This document shows, one piece after another, positions 1 through 15,331 of a DNA stretch of 64,000 nucleotides. The translations under genes and the position numbers were made by a program. Source of the stretch: Tetradesmus obliquus (taxonomy: Eukaryota; Chlorophyta; Chlorophyceae; Sphaeropleales; Scenedesmaceae); the NCBI GenBank assembly GCA_030272155.1, contig CP126204.1, positions 3,835,501 to 3,899,500 on the forward strand, in the 5' to 3' direction. The notes under the pieces were generated by a model. It had not been told where the DNA came from, did no database searches, and saw only the letters and a list, made by a program, of their open reading frames with translations. Position 1 is the first letter of the stretch; each line of letters starts with the position of its first letter.

Positions 1-75
1 ACGTATATCAACACGCATGTAACTGCGTTGTCCCCAGCTACTGTCCACACCCTAGCTACAGCACACACAGTTTTA

Positions 76-2105
<2,030 letters not shown>

Positions 2106-2591
2106 GATGCTGCCTGGCCCTCTACCCAACGACAGTGGTGCTGTTCACTAGGGCTGGTGGGGCGTTATGGGCAGCGTGCCCTGCTGTGTCGCACTCAGGC
2201 AAGTGAAAAGAATAGCTGAACTCTGGTAAGCAGCGTTGTGAATGATTGGCTACGGAGTTTGCTGTTGTGCACTTCAGTCTGTTGCGTGTCTCGCGCTCTT
2301 GGTATGCAGTAGCCTCTCAAACGTCGAAACACAGCTGTAAGCGGGGGATCAATCTGCATCGACACAAGAAGGAGCTGCAATTGCTGGAGATACTTGTGAC
2401 ACGACAGGTTTTGTTCATGACATTGTCCTACTAAAACTTGAATTTGAATTGCTCAACAGCATCATACAACTGTTTTGAAGCCTGCATAGATCGGTTGCAG
2501 CTGATAAAGGCCAGACCTTCTGCTTGGCTTATGCTCTGCAGTGCATGGATCGCTGATCAAAGTTCACTCGACCATAGCAACATTGTAATTT
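2106..2591. promoter_or_regulatory. Divergent intergenic region RAB2/RCC1
   Basis: These 486 bp separate the start codons of two head-to-head genes and must hold both 5' UTRs and promoters. I see no clear TATA box or conserved element, so the assignment is positional. Confidence 0.4.
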
Positions 2592-5127
2592 ATGCAAATG
2601 GCCACCAAACGAAAGGATGCGGGTGCTGCACCAGCGGACAGGGCTGCTCAGAGCGCGATGAGGAAGCGAATGAAGGAGTTCCTGCTGCCTGGTATTACGC
2701 CTGGATACTGCTTCACACTCGGAACCAATGGTTTTGGTGCTTTAGGCCTTGGGGAGGACGTAGTGGAGAAGTTCAGGGCAGCACATGTAGATGTAGAAGG
2801 CAAGCGTCTGCTGGGGGTTGCCTGCGGCGGCATGCACACCGTAGCCCTGGCAGAGGACGGCAGCATATACACATGGGGTGTGAATGACGAGGGAGCGCTG
2901 GGCAGGCCAACGTCAGGCACGGCTTGGGAAGCAGAGCCCGACAGCAGCAAGGAGGACCCGTATGTGCCAGGTGCGCTTTCAGCAAGCTTGTATCCAGTGG
3001 TTAATGTTGGAGTGAATCTTGCAAGTATAGAGCCAGCTGAGATGTTGACTACAGCGGCTACTCAGCAGGCCGTCAGCCGCAGCACGCCAGCAGTTGCTGT
3101 ACAAAGGTCTGCAGTCGCTATCCTTTGAGTCGGCACACCTGCTCACATGCGCAGCAGCTGGCAGCAGCAACCATGTGTGTCTGGTTGAGCTCATGCAGCT
3201 ACAGCAACTGCTATGTGCTTTGTGGCACGGCGGCCCTGGAGGACGCCAGAGCTGCTTGCAGGACACTGTGCAGTACTGAGTGGCTGCAGCTGCTGTCTAA
3301 ACAGTAGTCAGTCGTCATGCTCGTGCTGCTGACACAACAGTAGTCTGGTCACAACGAGACATTCAACTCAGCCCACAGGCAGCATATGATGTGCTTGCAT
3401 ACGCTTCTCTCACAGTCAATGCTTCCCTGCCGTCACCTTGGTCCTGCAGGCAAGGCGCGCCTGCCTGACGGCGTCACCTGCGTGCAAGTTGTGGCTGGCG
3501 ACGGCTTTACATTTGCGCTGAGCGACGCAGGGGCCATCTACGGCTGGGGCCAGTTTAAGGATGACCTCAGCAGCTTCTACAGCTTCGGCCCGGGCGTGAA
3601 GGTGCAGCGGCTGCCAGCACTGGTGTACCAGCCTGAGGTGTGTTGCTTGGATGGATTATAATTTGTGGTGTGGGTAGACGTAATGGGAGCTAGCATGTCG
3701 TCAAGGGCAGTAGTTGCTGGGCTGATTGGTGGTAGCAAGAGCCATAGTTCAAAAGCTCAAGTCTTTTCGGCCGGCAGGCCATCACCACTTGCAGTGGCAC
3801 TTGCTCCTGCTCAGTTTCACTCCCCATGCTGCTGCTTTGTTGCCTGTTTGCTTGCCCTGCACTGCTTGCAGGACGTGCGCGACCGCTTGCGCTGGCAGCA
3901 GGCGCGCGGCACATGCCTGGCTTCTGCTCTCGTACTCATCTCGTTTTACTCATCATGCTGCTGTGTGTCTACTCTCATTACGCATTGCAGGACGTGCGCG
4001 GCCGCGTGCGCAAGCTGGCAGCAGGGGCGCGGCACATGCTGGCGCTCACGCGGCGCGGGGAGGTGCTCACCTGGGGCATTGCAGGCCAGGGGCAGCTGGG
4101 CCGCGTGCCGCGCTTCAACAACGAAGAGTACCCAGCAGCAGACATGCTGCTGCAGCCAACAGCAGTAAAAGGCATCGCAGCAGCAGTCGGCCCCGAGGTG
4201 GTAGACATCGGCGCTGGCAGCTATGCCAGCTTTGCAATTGGGCGCAGCGGCGCTGTTGCGGCGTGGGGCTTGAACAACGGCGGCCAGCTGGGCTTGCCGG
4301 TAGCAGCGGATAAGGATGCTGAGCAGTGTGTGTGGGCGCCCGCAGCAGTGCCGGCGCTGAGTAAGGGTGTGGCAGCGATTGCAGGCGGCGAGCACCACTC
4401 GCTGGCGCTGACAAAGCAGCACAAGGTGCTGAGCTTTGGCAGCAGCAACTACGGCATGCTGGGGCGCAGGGACATCCCCAAGCCTGTTGATAAGGAGACG
4501 ATCTGCCTGCCGGACCCTGAGCCAGTGGACGAGAGCGATGGGCTAGCAGAAGAGAAGGTGTCTGGCATTGCTGCTGGCATGCATGTTTCGGCATGCATGA
4601 CGCAGTCCGGGAACGCATTCACTTGGGGCAGCAATGTGAACTACCAGATGGCTAAGGGCCAGGACGAGGATGATAACGAGCAGCCCACGCGCATGCGGCG
4701 CCACAAGGCGTTTGGCAACAGGCGCGTGCTGCAGTTCTGCTTTGGGGGGCAGCATGCGGCGCTGCTGGCATCAGCAGATGAGGAGGCGGAGGCAGCAGCA
4801 GCAGCTGCTGCACCTGCAGCAGCAGTACCCGCAGCAGCAGCGGATGGTGCAGGCACGTCTGCAGCAGCTGAGGCAGGCGCAGCGGCTGCTGAGAAGCCGG
4901 CAGCAGCAGTCAAGAAGCGGAAGGCGGCAGCAACAGAGCAGCCAGCAGCAGCAGAAGAGCCAGCAGCGGCGGAGGAGCCAGCAGCAGCAGCAGCAGCAGC
5001 AGAGGAGCCAGAGGCAGCAGGTGAAGAGGCAGCGCCAAGCAAAGGCAAGAAGGCACGCAAGGCGCCAGCAGCAGCAGCAGCAGCAGCCAAGGAAAAGGCA
5101 CCGGCAGCAAAGAAGAGGAAAGCATAG
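2592..5127 (+). CDS. RCC1: RCC1, Ran guanine-nucleotide exchange factor
   Basis: A beta-propeller protein that loads Ran with GTP on chromatin. Exons 2592-2970, 3450-3637 and 3991-5127 join in phase to 567 codons including the stop. Blades are visible from sequences such as ACGGMHTVALAEDGSIYTWG, NDEGALGR, AGDGFTFAL, TWGIAGQGQLGRVP, GGEHHSLAL and FGGQHAALLA. The order and the GQDED stretch near the end match canonical RCC1 rather than the broader RCC1-like families. The N-terminus (MATKRK) is basic. The last 120 residues are an Ala/Glu/Lys-rich tail with KKRK clusters, absent from animal RCC1 and probably nuclear-localising or DNA-binding. The start could be the ATG at 2592 or 2598; the latter has the better context. 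An exon 3 edge copy sits in intron 2. Confidence 0.9.
3872..3920 (+). repeat. Copy of RCC1 exon 3 start with acceptor
   Basis: A tgcag acceptor is followed by about 50 bp nearly identical to the start of the exon at 3991 (GACGTGCGCG...CGGCACATG). Small deletions shift its frame. It lies 119 bp upstream of the acceptor chosen here and could act as an alternative 3' splice site. Confidence 0.75.
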
Positions 5128-6399
5128 TGTGCTGCATTGGCAGCTGATTAGTCGGACACACCCAGCAGGTGCTGCCCCCAGTTGTCTGTTCTGGGCAGCA
5201 GCAGCAGTGCCCAGCAGCAGCTGCAGCAGCACCATCATCTTGGGTGCAACATGACAGTTTCAGGCATGGGTGCACAAGTGCTGGGTTCGGACAAGCTATT
5301 TGGCACTGCCGTTCTGTCCTTGAGCGTTTGAAGCTGCCAGGACCATTGACCAGCCACTGAGCATCAGTAGCTAGCATGCATGGTGTGTGCCGCAGCTTGC
5401 ATGTATTGTTTGCTGGCGTACGATTTTGCCGCTGGCCGTGCATGTGCATTGCTGTTTGCTGCAACAGGGCATTCATGCTACCTTGGCAAGCCTTGGACTG
5501 ACACTATTCTAGCACCAGTGCTTTCTGGTGATTCAAACGGGATGTGCTTCACTTGATTGTGATGCGCATCATTCAGCCAGTGCCACTGCATGCTGTTGGC
5601 AGGACGTTCAGCGCAAGCCTAGTGATCTGTGACGTATTGCATTGTTAGTGACTGTGTTGGGTGATCACCAGAGGCAAGCTGTGGTATGGTGTTCACCATC
5701 GGCATGCGCATGCAATCATTGCATGGATGATCCATGGTTGTATGACCAGCAATCGCAGTGGTAACGTCGCCATTTGCCCTTCAAATCGTTGCCTCCCAAA
5801 GGACACACGTGTGTGCTGCCATGGCATATGCCGTGCATGCCACAGGCCAGGTTCACGGTGGCCGTACACGGCGCCAGCATGCATGCAACTGCAGCATGAA
5901 CTTCACAGCCCCTGAGGCCAAGCGTGCACATGTGACCCCTGCCATGTGCTGCCACGAAACTCAACTATCTGCGAAGATTGCCTGAACGCATACAAGCTTG
6001 TGTACAAGTCCGACTTGAGTTGTACGTGGTACGTATGGCTTGAGGCACAGTCTGCGAACGCTGATCAGACATGCAATGATGACTGCACAGGCTGCAACCA
6101 TTGCCTAGCAGGCAGTGTGGCGTCTGCCTTCAGAAGCCTGTACCGTGTGCAGGCTGCACAGCAATCTCCCTGTCAACAACAACGGCCGCCAGCCGCTTCA
6201 AGTTGGTGCTTTTGACCAGAATGAGTACGGTCTCACACCCTGCTCGCTTGAAGTTGAGGACCCTGTCACTGACAGGGCCTTCTCTTTGTGATTGTTCACG
6301 TGCCCTAGTGCATGCCTGTTACACCACCACCCCGGTGCACATGCACAGCACTGCATGAGTATTCTGCATACCTACAGCGCAGCCGCCTGCATCAGCTGC
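5128..6399. other. Intergenic, no gene recognised
   Basis: The beginning holds the RCC1 3' UTR. The rest shows no convincing splice-bounded coding segment on either strand and no recognised repeat. Plus-strand TTACA at 6319-6323 reads as TGTAA on the minus strand, about 170 bp beyond the stop of the next gene, and may be its poly(A) signal. Confidence 0.5.
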
Positions 6400-6502
6400 A
6401 GCTGAACTATTAGCTGAACCATTAGCTGAACCATTAGCTGAACCATTAGCTGAACTATTAGCTGAACTATTAGCTGAAACATTAGCTGAACTATTAGCTG
6501 AA
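6400..6502. repeat. 12-bp minisatellite overlapping a stop codon
   Basis: About eight tandem units of roughly ATTAGCTGAACC. On the minus strand the unit reads TTCAGCTAATAG, the last sense codons and stop of the gene ending at 6494. The repeat appears to have been seeded from the stop-codon region and extended into the 3' UTR. Confidence 0.9.
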
Positions 6503-7992
6503 CTCCAGCTGCGCCTTCATGACTGCCAGGGCATCTGTGGGCAGCATGAGGAAGGTGCTGAGGAATGCGTCATCCACCTTGGGCACACGCGCTACGCCAA
6601 CCAGCCTGCAGCAGCAGCATTAGCAATGGTGGCAGTGGCAGTGTGTCAAATGACTGTCGAGCTGTAGAATCGCAAGGCTTCTGTACTTTTCAAAGCCATC
6701 CTCGACACACACTTGCAGTCGAGCAGCAGCTCTAGCACTGCACAGTGCGGTATGCACATTCGAGCGCATGCCAGCAGACAATCTGGTGCGGTCTGTGCGC
6801 CTGACAACACCTCAAACCCCACAACTTCAGTATTTTTGCAACATGCTGCAGCCCGCCCCAGCTACTCACTTGACCTGCCCATTGCTCAGCCGCTGCCCGT
6901 CTGCCTTGTGTATCTGCCCGGCCGAGTGCTCCGTGGTGAGTGTGGTGGCTACTTTGAGTGAGGGTGCTTTGTACAAACTTCCCACTGTGAAGTCAAAGTC
7001 TGCTGAGAAGTTCATGTCCAGCTGGCCAGTGGTGAGGTCCAGCACACCCTGCAACAGTGAAGACATGAGCCACAGTAGCCGCAGTGAACATGTTGCGTGA
7101 AGGTGCTCTGTACAGACTTCCTACAGTGAACTTAGAAGTCGGCTTAAAAGTTCATGTCCAGCTGGCCGGTAATGAGGTCCAGCACACCCTGCAACAGTGA
7201 ATACATGGCACGCAGTAGCCACAGTGAACATCATGAGTCAGTGTGCTCTGTACAGACTTCCTACTGTGAACTTAGAAGTCTGCCAAGAAGTTCACGTCCA
7301 GCTGGCCGGTGGTGAGGTCCAGCACACCCTGCAACAGTGAAGACATGGGCCGCAGTAGCCGCTGTAGCTGCAGTGAGCTTTTTAAGTGAGGGCGCACGGT
7401 GCAGACTTTCTACGCTGCAATTGGAATTCTGCTGAGAAGTTCATGTCCAGCTGGCCGGTGGTGAGGTCCAGCACACCGTGCAGCCAAAGTTCACGTACCA
7501 TCCAGTGCATGCAGTTCACTCAGGATACACCGGGCGGGGTTTTTTTGGTCCAGCAAACTTCCTTGAAGGAGCGTAAATATGCAGTCACCTTGGTTTTTTT
7601 GAAACCCAGGAGCCACATAACCCCCCCCCCCCCCGATTACATTGTGGTGGCACCCATTGCATGTGCCCTGTTGCAACTAAGGCAGCGATGATGACCAATG
7701 ATATGCACGGCCGCTGCCGCCGGCTTAGTTGCACAGCCAGCACAGTAGCAGTAGTAGGTTGCTGTGCAAGGGTGCATGTGGTGAGCCTGCCGCAGCTAGC
7801 CATTCTGCAACATCGTGCAATCCTGTCATAAAGTTTAATCGCTGCTGTCTCTGCTGCTGTTAACATCTGTAACACTTGCTCTGCCCACCTCAAACTTGTT
7901 TGGCCTGATTGCTATGTTCAATGGCGGCGGGATTGGCACCCCAAACACAGAGGCAGTGCGCCAGTTCAGGTCGGGTATCTGCAGCTCTGCAG

Positions 7993-8026
<34 letters not shown>

Positions 8027-8741
8027 GCTTTTAACAAAAGGCAGTCACTGCTGGGTAGGTATGAGCACCTGACCAACTGGAACACACTCATGCACATACT
8101 TCAGCGCCCGCTCACACTTGCACCCATGCAAGCTTCTACAATATTTTGCACAGTATGAATGGGAGTCCTGCCATTTTACAGTTGCTGCTGGTGTACGGCC
8201 GCTGCTGTGAATTCTGCTTTCCTAACTTTTTACGTTTACCTCATGCAAGGCAGTTGCCGACGCACGCCGGACACGCTCACACACGACCACCTCATGACCA
8301 ACAGCAGCATGATGTGCTAACCATTCATACGCACACGGACACATGCTGGGCGCCTCACCGTCAGTGTCAAAGTTTATCTGCAGCTTGTTGTCACCCAGCT
8401 GCTGCACTGTGCCGGTGCCGCCGCCGCTGCTGGCGTTGTAGGCAAACTTTGGGTACATGCTCACAGCCAGCTCGCAGTCTGCAGCTGTGATCAGCTTGAC
8501 CTGGCATGCAGCAACAGTTATTGGGTCGTTTATAGCTAGTGATGTGTTGTTATGTGAAGTAGCGCCAACAGTTGTTTATACTAGCGGTAGTAGCAGTTGC
8601 AGTTGCCATAATTTCTCAGCATCAATCAAGCTGTCACCGCACTGCTGTGTCATGTGTGTCAGGGGACATTGTTGCTATAGCGAGCTTTATGATGCCAACT
8701 TTGTGGAGGTGATCTCTGCTTACTTTGGTTGCGCTGCTCAT
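6494..8741 (-). CDS. Conserved-looking 182-aa protein, function unknown
   Basis: Five minus-strand exons (8741-8724, 8500-8359, 7986-7889, 7048-6870, 6605-6494) join in phase to 183 codons ending TAA. The first exon codes only MSSATK. The last donor was taken as AA|GTGAGT because the nearer GT (GTCAAG) breaks the frame. The protein has no membrane segment or signal peptide. It looks like a small beta-rich fold, with repeated strands such as LQINFDTD, LDLTTGQLDMNFSADFDF and LVGVARVPKVDDAF. I do not recognise the family. Intron 3 contains three extra copies of the exon 4 start. The stop codon lies inside a minisatellite. Confidence 0.72.
7049..7490 (-). repeat. Three tandem copies of exon 4 start (about 140-bp period)
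   Basis: Upstream of the real exon 4 acceptor on the minus strand, the same acceptor plus about 100 bp of exon recurs with starts near 7188, 7328 and 7477. The first two keep ttgcag acceptors. The farthest has lost its pyrimidine tract. Mismatches occur at scattered sites, some at conserved codons. Confidence 0.85.
7621..7634. repeat. Poly-C tract
   Basis: A homopolymer run of 14 C inside intron 3 of the 6.5-8.7 kb gene. Its length is prone to sequencing error. Confidence 0.9.
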
Positions 8742-9247
8742 GTCTGCAGCAGCAGCGCTCTGCAGCTGCGCAGCATGGACTGACACGCATCTGCTTCTGC
8801 AGCTGTGCTGGCTAGGGAATTGCCTCATCGATCTCATTGGTCTAGCACATTCATTCAACTGCCTTTGACAGTTGAATTGTAAATGTTCTGCTGCTGCAGC
8901 GCTGCAGTGATGCCGGGAGAGCATCTGGGTGTGCTGATGTGTGGTGCGGGTGACTAGCACTGCTGGGTGGGATGGTTTGATGCAATACAAAGGCACAAAT
9001 ATAGCTGTACAGCGCAAATTGTTTGACGGGTTCGCCACCGTGCAACTGCAATTGCCAACATGCCTTCGCCCTACGTGCTGACCGGGGGTAGGGCTCTGTC
9101 ACTGTCAACAACACGGTTCAAACGACGGGTGGTGCAGCTGCAAGGAAAGATGAAACATTTTTGTACCAATGCAAAGTCATTCAAATGGATTGCAAACTCA
9201 TTGCGAGTTGCTAGCTGACCATGACGCATTGAACGACGTGTGATTGC
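8742..9247. promoter_or_regulatory. Divergent intergenic region
   Basis: 506 bp between the start codons of the minus-strand 182-aa gene and the plus-strand membrane-protein gene. No defined promoter element is evident. Confidence 0.35.
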
Positions 9248-11162
9248 ATGCAAAAGGCTGTGATCGCCCTTGTGGTGATTGTAATAGCTATAATGATTTC
9301 CAGCTTGCGAATGAAATGCAGCAGTACAAGCATGCAGCTCTGCAGGCAGGCCCGGAGCACTGTCGGAATAAAACTGCAGCAGCAACAGCAGAAGCTACAC
9401 CATCAGCTTCCTGCAGCGTTGCTTAAGTCAGCCCGCCCGGTATCTGCGAGTTTAAACCCAAGGCTGCCTTTGCTATTCAGCAGACCGCTCACAACTACTA
9501 CTGCAGCAGCAGCTGGCCACAGCGAAGCAGGCGACAGCGGCAGCAGCAGCTCCAAACCCCGCAGGACATCCCTCCTGCAAGCAACAAGACAGCTCATCAC
9601 TAAAGCAGCTCGCACGCTGCTCGCTGTGCTTCTTCTAGTTGCCGCTGCGCCATACATCCTGTCCAGCAGATGGGGAACAAGCGCAGCCTGCAGGATTGCC
9701 AGCAGGGCATTGCCAGGGGATATTCATGTGCAGCGGGTGCAGCTGGGCTGGGCGCAGCCGCTAGCAGTGGAAGGGCTTGTGATGCATGAAGGTGCAGCTG
9801 GCAGCAGCAGGCAGCTGCTCAGCTTGGAGCGCATGTCGACCGCAGGTGCGCAGTTGTCAATGCGTCAGCATGAGTTAACAGACGTGACATGGTGTTACGC
9901 CTAGCGTAAGGTGCTGCAACCCTGTTGCGAAGTTCGCAAAATTGCAGCATGCATTCAGAGGGTGTGGCGTCCATGTGGATCCAAAGTGTGTTGATTGCAG
10001 ATTGCAGTGGCAGCGGCGGCGGGTAATACCGACATTCAACTCCATCTGCCGTGCTGCCCCTGCTGCCTCCTCTGCTGTGCAGAGCCGCTGTATGCAGTGT
10101 GCAGGGGCAGCGGCCTCACACTTACGCTGACACGGCCGGCCATTGACTGCTCACTTGATGACAGCGGAGAGACCTCCAGGCTACTAAACTACCTGCAAGC
10201 AGCTGGGTTATGGAACCTGATCACAAACCGACTGCGCAGCAGCGGCAGCGCAGCCAAGGGCAGCCAGCAGCACAAGGAGGGAGCAGCTGCTGCTACACAA
10301 AGAGGAGCAGACAGCACAAGCAGCAGCTTGCACAGCAAGCAGCCGCAAGCGAGCAGCACGATTGGCGCCGCAATAACAGACAGCATACACAGCCACCCTA
10401 TCCTTACGCATTCAGACAGCCTAGCAGCCATAGAGGCAGAACCCCCATCTGCTACACCATCTTCAGTATCAGCAGCAACAGAACCTGTAGCAGCAGCAGC
10501 AGCAGCAGCAGCGCCTGCGCTGTCACCCGTACGGCAACGGCTGACTCAGGTCGATGCGTCTGCGCAGCTGTCTGCAGAGCTACGGCTGCCGCGACTGTCT
10601 GTGTATGTGCCGGATGGGCTGCTGCTGCTGCCGCAAGAAGTCAGGTGAGCGGCTGGTGTGCATAAGTGTGCTTCGCGCTAGGCTGCAGCTGCTGTACTGT
10701 TATGTGTGTGTGCCTGATGGGCTGCTGCTGCTGCCACAAGAAGGCAGGTGGGCGGCTGGCATGCATAAGTGTGCGTCACGCTGGGCTGCAGCTGCTGCAC
10801 TGTTATGTGCATGTGCCGGATGGGCTGCTGCTGCTGCTGCCACAAGAAGTTAGGTGAGCTGGCATGGCAATGTGGGGCTATACTGCAATTGTTAGTGTCT
10901 CTGCAGAGCTGCGGTTGCCGCGGCTGTCTTTGTATGTGCCGGATGGGCTGCTGCTGCTGCCACAAGAGGTCAGGTGCGCGGCTGGCATGGTGCTTTGGGG
11001 CTGTACTGCAGCTGCTGAGTTTACATCAGCAGTGATGACTGAATGGTGTGCTCACAGATGAGAGCGCTGGTGCTGCATATGGGTAATGGCGACGTGCCAA
11101 ACAACATGTGCTACTTGTGGTCAATGCTCTGCGAACACAACTGCGTCATTGGCATGGTTGCT

Positions 11163-11228
<66 letters not shown>

Positions 11229-11331
11229 AGGGCTGCGCTGGGTGACCACATCCAGGCAGTGATGGCAGCAGGCAGGCAGCAAGCCATGTGTTCTGTGCTT
11301 TCTGGACACTGAAATTGTGAAATTGTCATCC

Positions 11332-11385
<54 letters not shown>

Positions 11386-11618
11386 AGGGCTGCACTTGGT
11401 GACCACATCCATGCAGTGATGGCAGCAGGCCAGGCAGAAAGTAGTCCGGTTTGTGCTTTCTGGTCTCTGACTGCTCAGACTTCTGAGTTTGTTTTTATCC
11501 TGCTGCTGCCATGCAGGGCTGCACTGGGTGATCACATCCATGCGGTGATGGCAGCAGGCAGGCAGCAGGTGGAGGAGCTGGCAGAAGAGCTTGATGAAGA
11601 CTGCAGCTGGCTGGCAGC

Positions 11619-11655
<37 letters not shown>

Positions 11656-13539
11656 TCTGACGCAGCAGTCGACGGCAGCAGCTCGGAAGGAGGTCATAGC
11701 AGTGGTGACGCGGCAACAGAAGCAGCAGCAGCAGCGGCGGCTGCAGCAGATGCAGCAGGCTGGCGCATACCGCCTGATGGCGTGAGCAGCAAGCGCTGGG
11801 GTAGGGCACTGCCTGTGATGCTGCAGGTAGGTGTGCAAGGAGATACGACTTTCACAAATAGCATGCACAACTGCTAGGTGACCTCCGAGGGTCGACCAGC
11901 AGGATTTGTACCATCTTGTTGAACCGGCAGCGGTCAGTTGGAAATTTAAACTTTAAATTGCTCGGGACTTAGATTGCGTGAGCAGCAGGCGCCGGGGCAG
12001 GGCACTGCCGGTGATGCTGCAGGTGGGTTTGGGTGCAACAGAAGTGGCAGCAGTCAGCCAGGGCTGCTGCAGGGCTGGTGGCTGGGCTCCCATGAATGAC
12101 CAGCATCCAACTGCACCTATCATCTGATGATGATCTATGATCTGGTGAACTGCACCATGCCGTGCAGGTGTCGGGCGAGCGCAGGGCCTGCTGCACGGGT
12201 TGCTGCTGGGCTCTGGAATAGCCATAGTTATGTGTCAAGGACTGAAGCTTGGTTACAACACACTGTGCAATGCAGGTGTCTGGCGAGCGCGTGCAGGGCC
12301 TGCTGCGCCGCTGGCGGCTGGGCTTCACAAGTCGCCATGGATCACATGCATCACATCTAAATAGCCGAAATTTTGCTGTAATATATCATTTGAATGCAGG
12401 TGTCTGGCGAGCGCGTGCAGCGCCTGCTGCGGGGGTGGCGGCTGGGCTTTGGAACTTGCCATCAATCACATGCATCACATCCGAATAACTGAAATTTTGC
12501 TGTAATATATCGTTCAAATGCAGGTGTCGGGTGAGCGCGTGCAGGGCCTGCTGCGAGGCTGGAGGCTGGGCTCGCAGAGCTACCTGCTGCAGCAGCCGGC
12601 ACACGTCACGTGGCAGTTCAGCCCAGAGCTCGCAAGGTGCGTGCAAAGAGGCAGAACTGCAGGTCAATCATCGTTAGAAACATGTTGCCCTGCAGGAATG
12701 CTGCTGTTCATGGCATGTCACGTGGCAGTCACCTGGCAGTTCAGCCCAGAGCTGGCCAGGTGCGGCATGCAACAGAGTTGCTCATGCTGATCTTGCCATC
12801 GTTATAACACGTCTTCTGGGATTGCCATGGCGCACATGCCACGTGGCAGTTCAGCCCAGAGCTCGCTAGGTGCGGCGTGCAGCAAAGTTCTTCTTGCTGG
12901 TTCGTGCGTGCCAGCCAACGAGACATGCTTGTGTCCTCCTCTGCCGCCGTGCAGGCTGTCGCTGTCCCAGTTCAACCCCATGCTGGAAGGCGTGGTCAGC
13001 ACACACAAACCAGTTCAACCCCATGCTGGAAGGCTTACTCTTGAAGCCAGTCTGTGACACAAATGTATGTCCTTTTCTGCAGGCTGTCGCTGTCACAGTT
13101 TAACCCCATGCTGGAAGGCGTGGTCAGCGTCAAGGAGGGAGGACAGCTGCTGTCAAGCTACGAGCCAGAGGGAGGGCAGCTGCCGGCACTGAAAGGCCAG
13201 GTGAGGTGTGCTTTGCTTTTTATGTTGCCTTGCAAGCGCTGTCGAGGCCAGCTGCTGTCAATATATGAGCCAGAGGGAGGGCAGCTGCCGGCACTGAAAG
13301 AGCTAGTGAGCTATGTGTGTTGATGTTTTTTTCATTGTGTGTTTGGGCATTCCCCTCCCTCATTGCAAGTGCTACCAGCATGATTGCAGCAGCACAACGA
13401 TTGCTGCAAACAGTTTTTCAATCAGTAGCAGCAGCAGCGGCGCACACCACATTGCATAATTGCTGTGTCCACGCTACAGCGCCACTGCTGATTTGCTGCT
13501 GCCGCTGCTGCTGCTGCTGCTGCCGCCGCCGTTGCTGAT

Positions 13540-13628
<89 letters not shown>

Positions 13629-14586
13629 TGCATGTTGCACCCATGAAGCTGCGCATGTGCCAGGGCAGCCTGCTGCGCCAGGTGCAGCGGCTGCTGGAGG
13701 TGTCCAAGGTGCGGTCACCATACTGCAATGCACACCTGCGCAAGTCTTTTGTTGCAGCAAGTGTTGTGCATTATGCTTGACTGCAGACAGTGGCAGGTGC
13801 AGCGGCTGCTGGAGGTGTCCAAGGTGCGCTGTATGCGGCCAACACACTGTGCTGCATCCAGTTCCAGGGTGTATCGGTCACATTTGGTTGTGTAGGAGTA
13901 GTTGTGGGTGGTGGCACTGGCGGCTGCATGCACTGGCACCTGTTTGTCAAATCTTGCGGCGCCCGATCGCTCTTATCGTGATCTACGATTGATGTAACCG
14001 CACCCTTCCTTTTTTTCAGGGTGGCGGCACTGGCGGCTTTATGCGCCGCTCCTGGCTGTCCAATGAGCCAGCAGGCGTTGACGTGTGGACGGGGCCGCTG
14101 CAAGTATCGGTGGAGGGACCGGGGCTGTACCGCACGCAGCGCACCGACATGATCATCGGTGGGTAACGATACAATGACAGCAGGGTCTGTGTTACTACTA
14201 CAGGGCTTGTGTTCGTCATGTGCACCATGTGTTGTTTCGCCTGTCAGGGTTGGCGTGAGCCAGCTATACTTCAACCGGGGTTGATTGTTGATGAAGAGTT
14301 TGTAATCTACAAGTAAGCAGTCGGGCCGCATGCCAGGGTGGATGTGTGGAAGGGGGCGCTGCAAGTATCGGTGGAGGGCCCTGCACCGCACGCAGCGCAC
14401 CGACATGTTCATAGGTTGGTGTTTGGCATGATTCTAAAAGTTGGGAACATCGGACATTGGATGAAGTTGTGTAGCATTGAGCTGCTGATAGCATGCTTTT
14501 AAAAATGTCATCAGCCACCTGTACCTTTGCCGGGGCTGCGACGGGTTATACACAGCCACCAAGGGAAGCAGTCGTTGAGAAGCACC

Positions 14587-14624
<38 letters not shown>

Positions 14625-14680
14625 AGGATCTGCATTCTCTGCACCGCATGTGGCCGTTGTATTGGGTGGACTTGAACGGT

Positions 14681-14719
<39 letters not shown>

Positions 14720-15293
14720 AGGCTCCGGGTCATCAGCGCTGCACGTGGCTGTGTGGGGCCTGGTGGACACCACCACAGACAAAAGTAAGTGCTGCATCCT
14801 TGTACATGTCATTGAGCTGCAAAGCAGCATGTATGTCTGCTGCTGGTTGTGATCTGTGGTGAAGTTGCTAGTGACGCTGCGGATGGCTGGGGCCTGCCTG
14901 GTGCTGCAAGCATTGCTGGCTACCAATGTGCGGCACACACACGGCGCCTGAATGTTTGTTTTGTGCATCGCTGATATCACACACGTGTGCACGACCCGCT
15001 GCTGCTGCTGTTGGCGGTGATGTGCTGTCCCCTGCTGCTCTGCTGAGCATCCATACTGTAACACACGTTCCAACCCCACCTTTCCTGCTGTTCCCATCTG
15101 CTCTTGGTGCAGTTGACATGCGCATCGGGCTCACAGCAGCAACACTTGCTAAGGCAGGCATACGTGGCCTTCCTGCAAGCTACGTGCTGCCTTTAGCAGT
15201 AACCGGCCCCCTGGACTCCCCTCAGATAGACTGGCAGGTTGCTGTGCGCAAGCTGGCTGTGCTCTCTGCCATGCAGCTTGGAAGAGATGCAGT

Positions 15294-15331
<38 letters not shown>

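Noticed and set aside
11111..11408. Poly-Gln/poly-Leu open frames over CTG runs (also at 13.5, 27.5, 49.8, 55.9 and 63.8 kb)
   Set aside because: Frames arise from triplet runs that lack stops in any frame and have no flanking coding signal.
12301..12360. Use of nearer acceptors for exon 4 of the 9.2-kb gene
   Set aside because: Copies at 12168, 12276 and 12400 run into stops or lack a continuing coding body; only 12524 leads into the next exon in phase.
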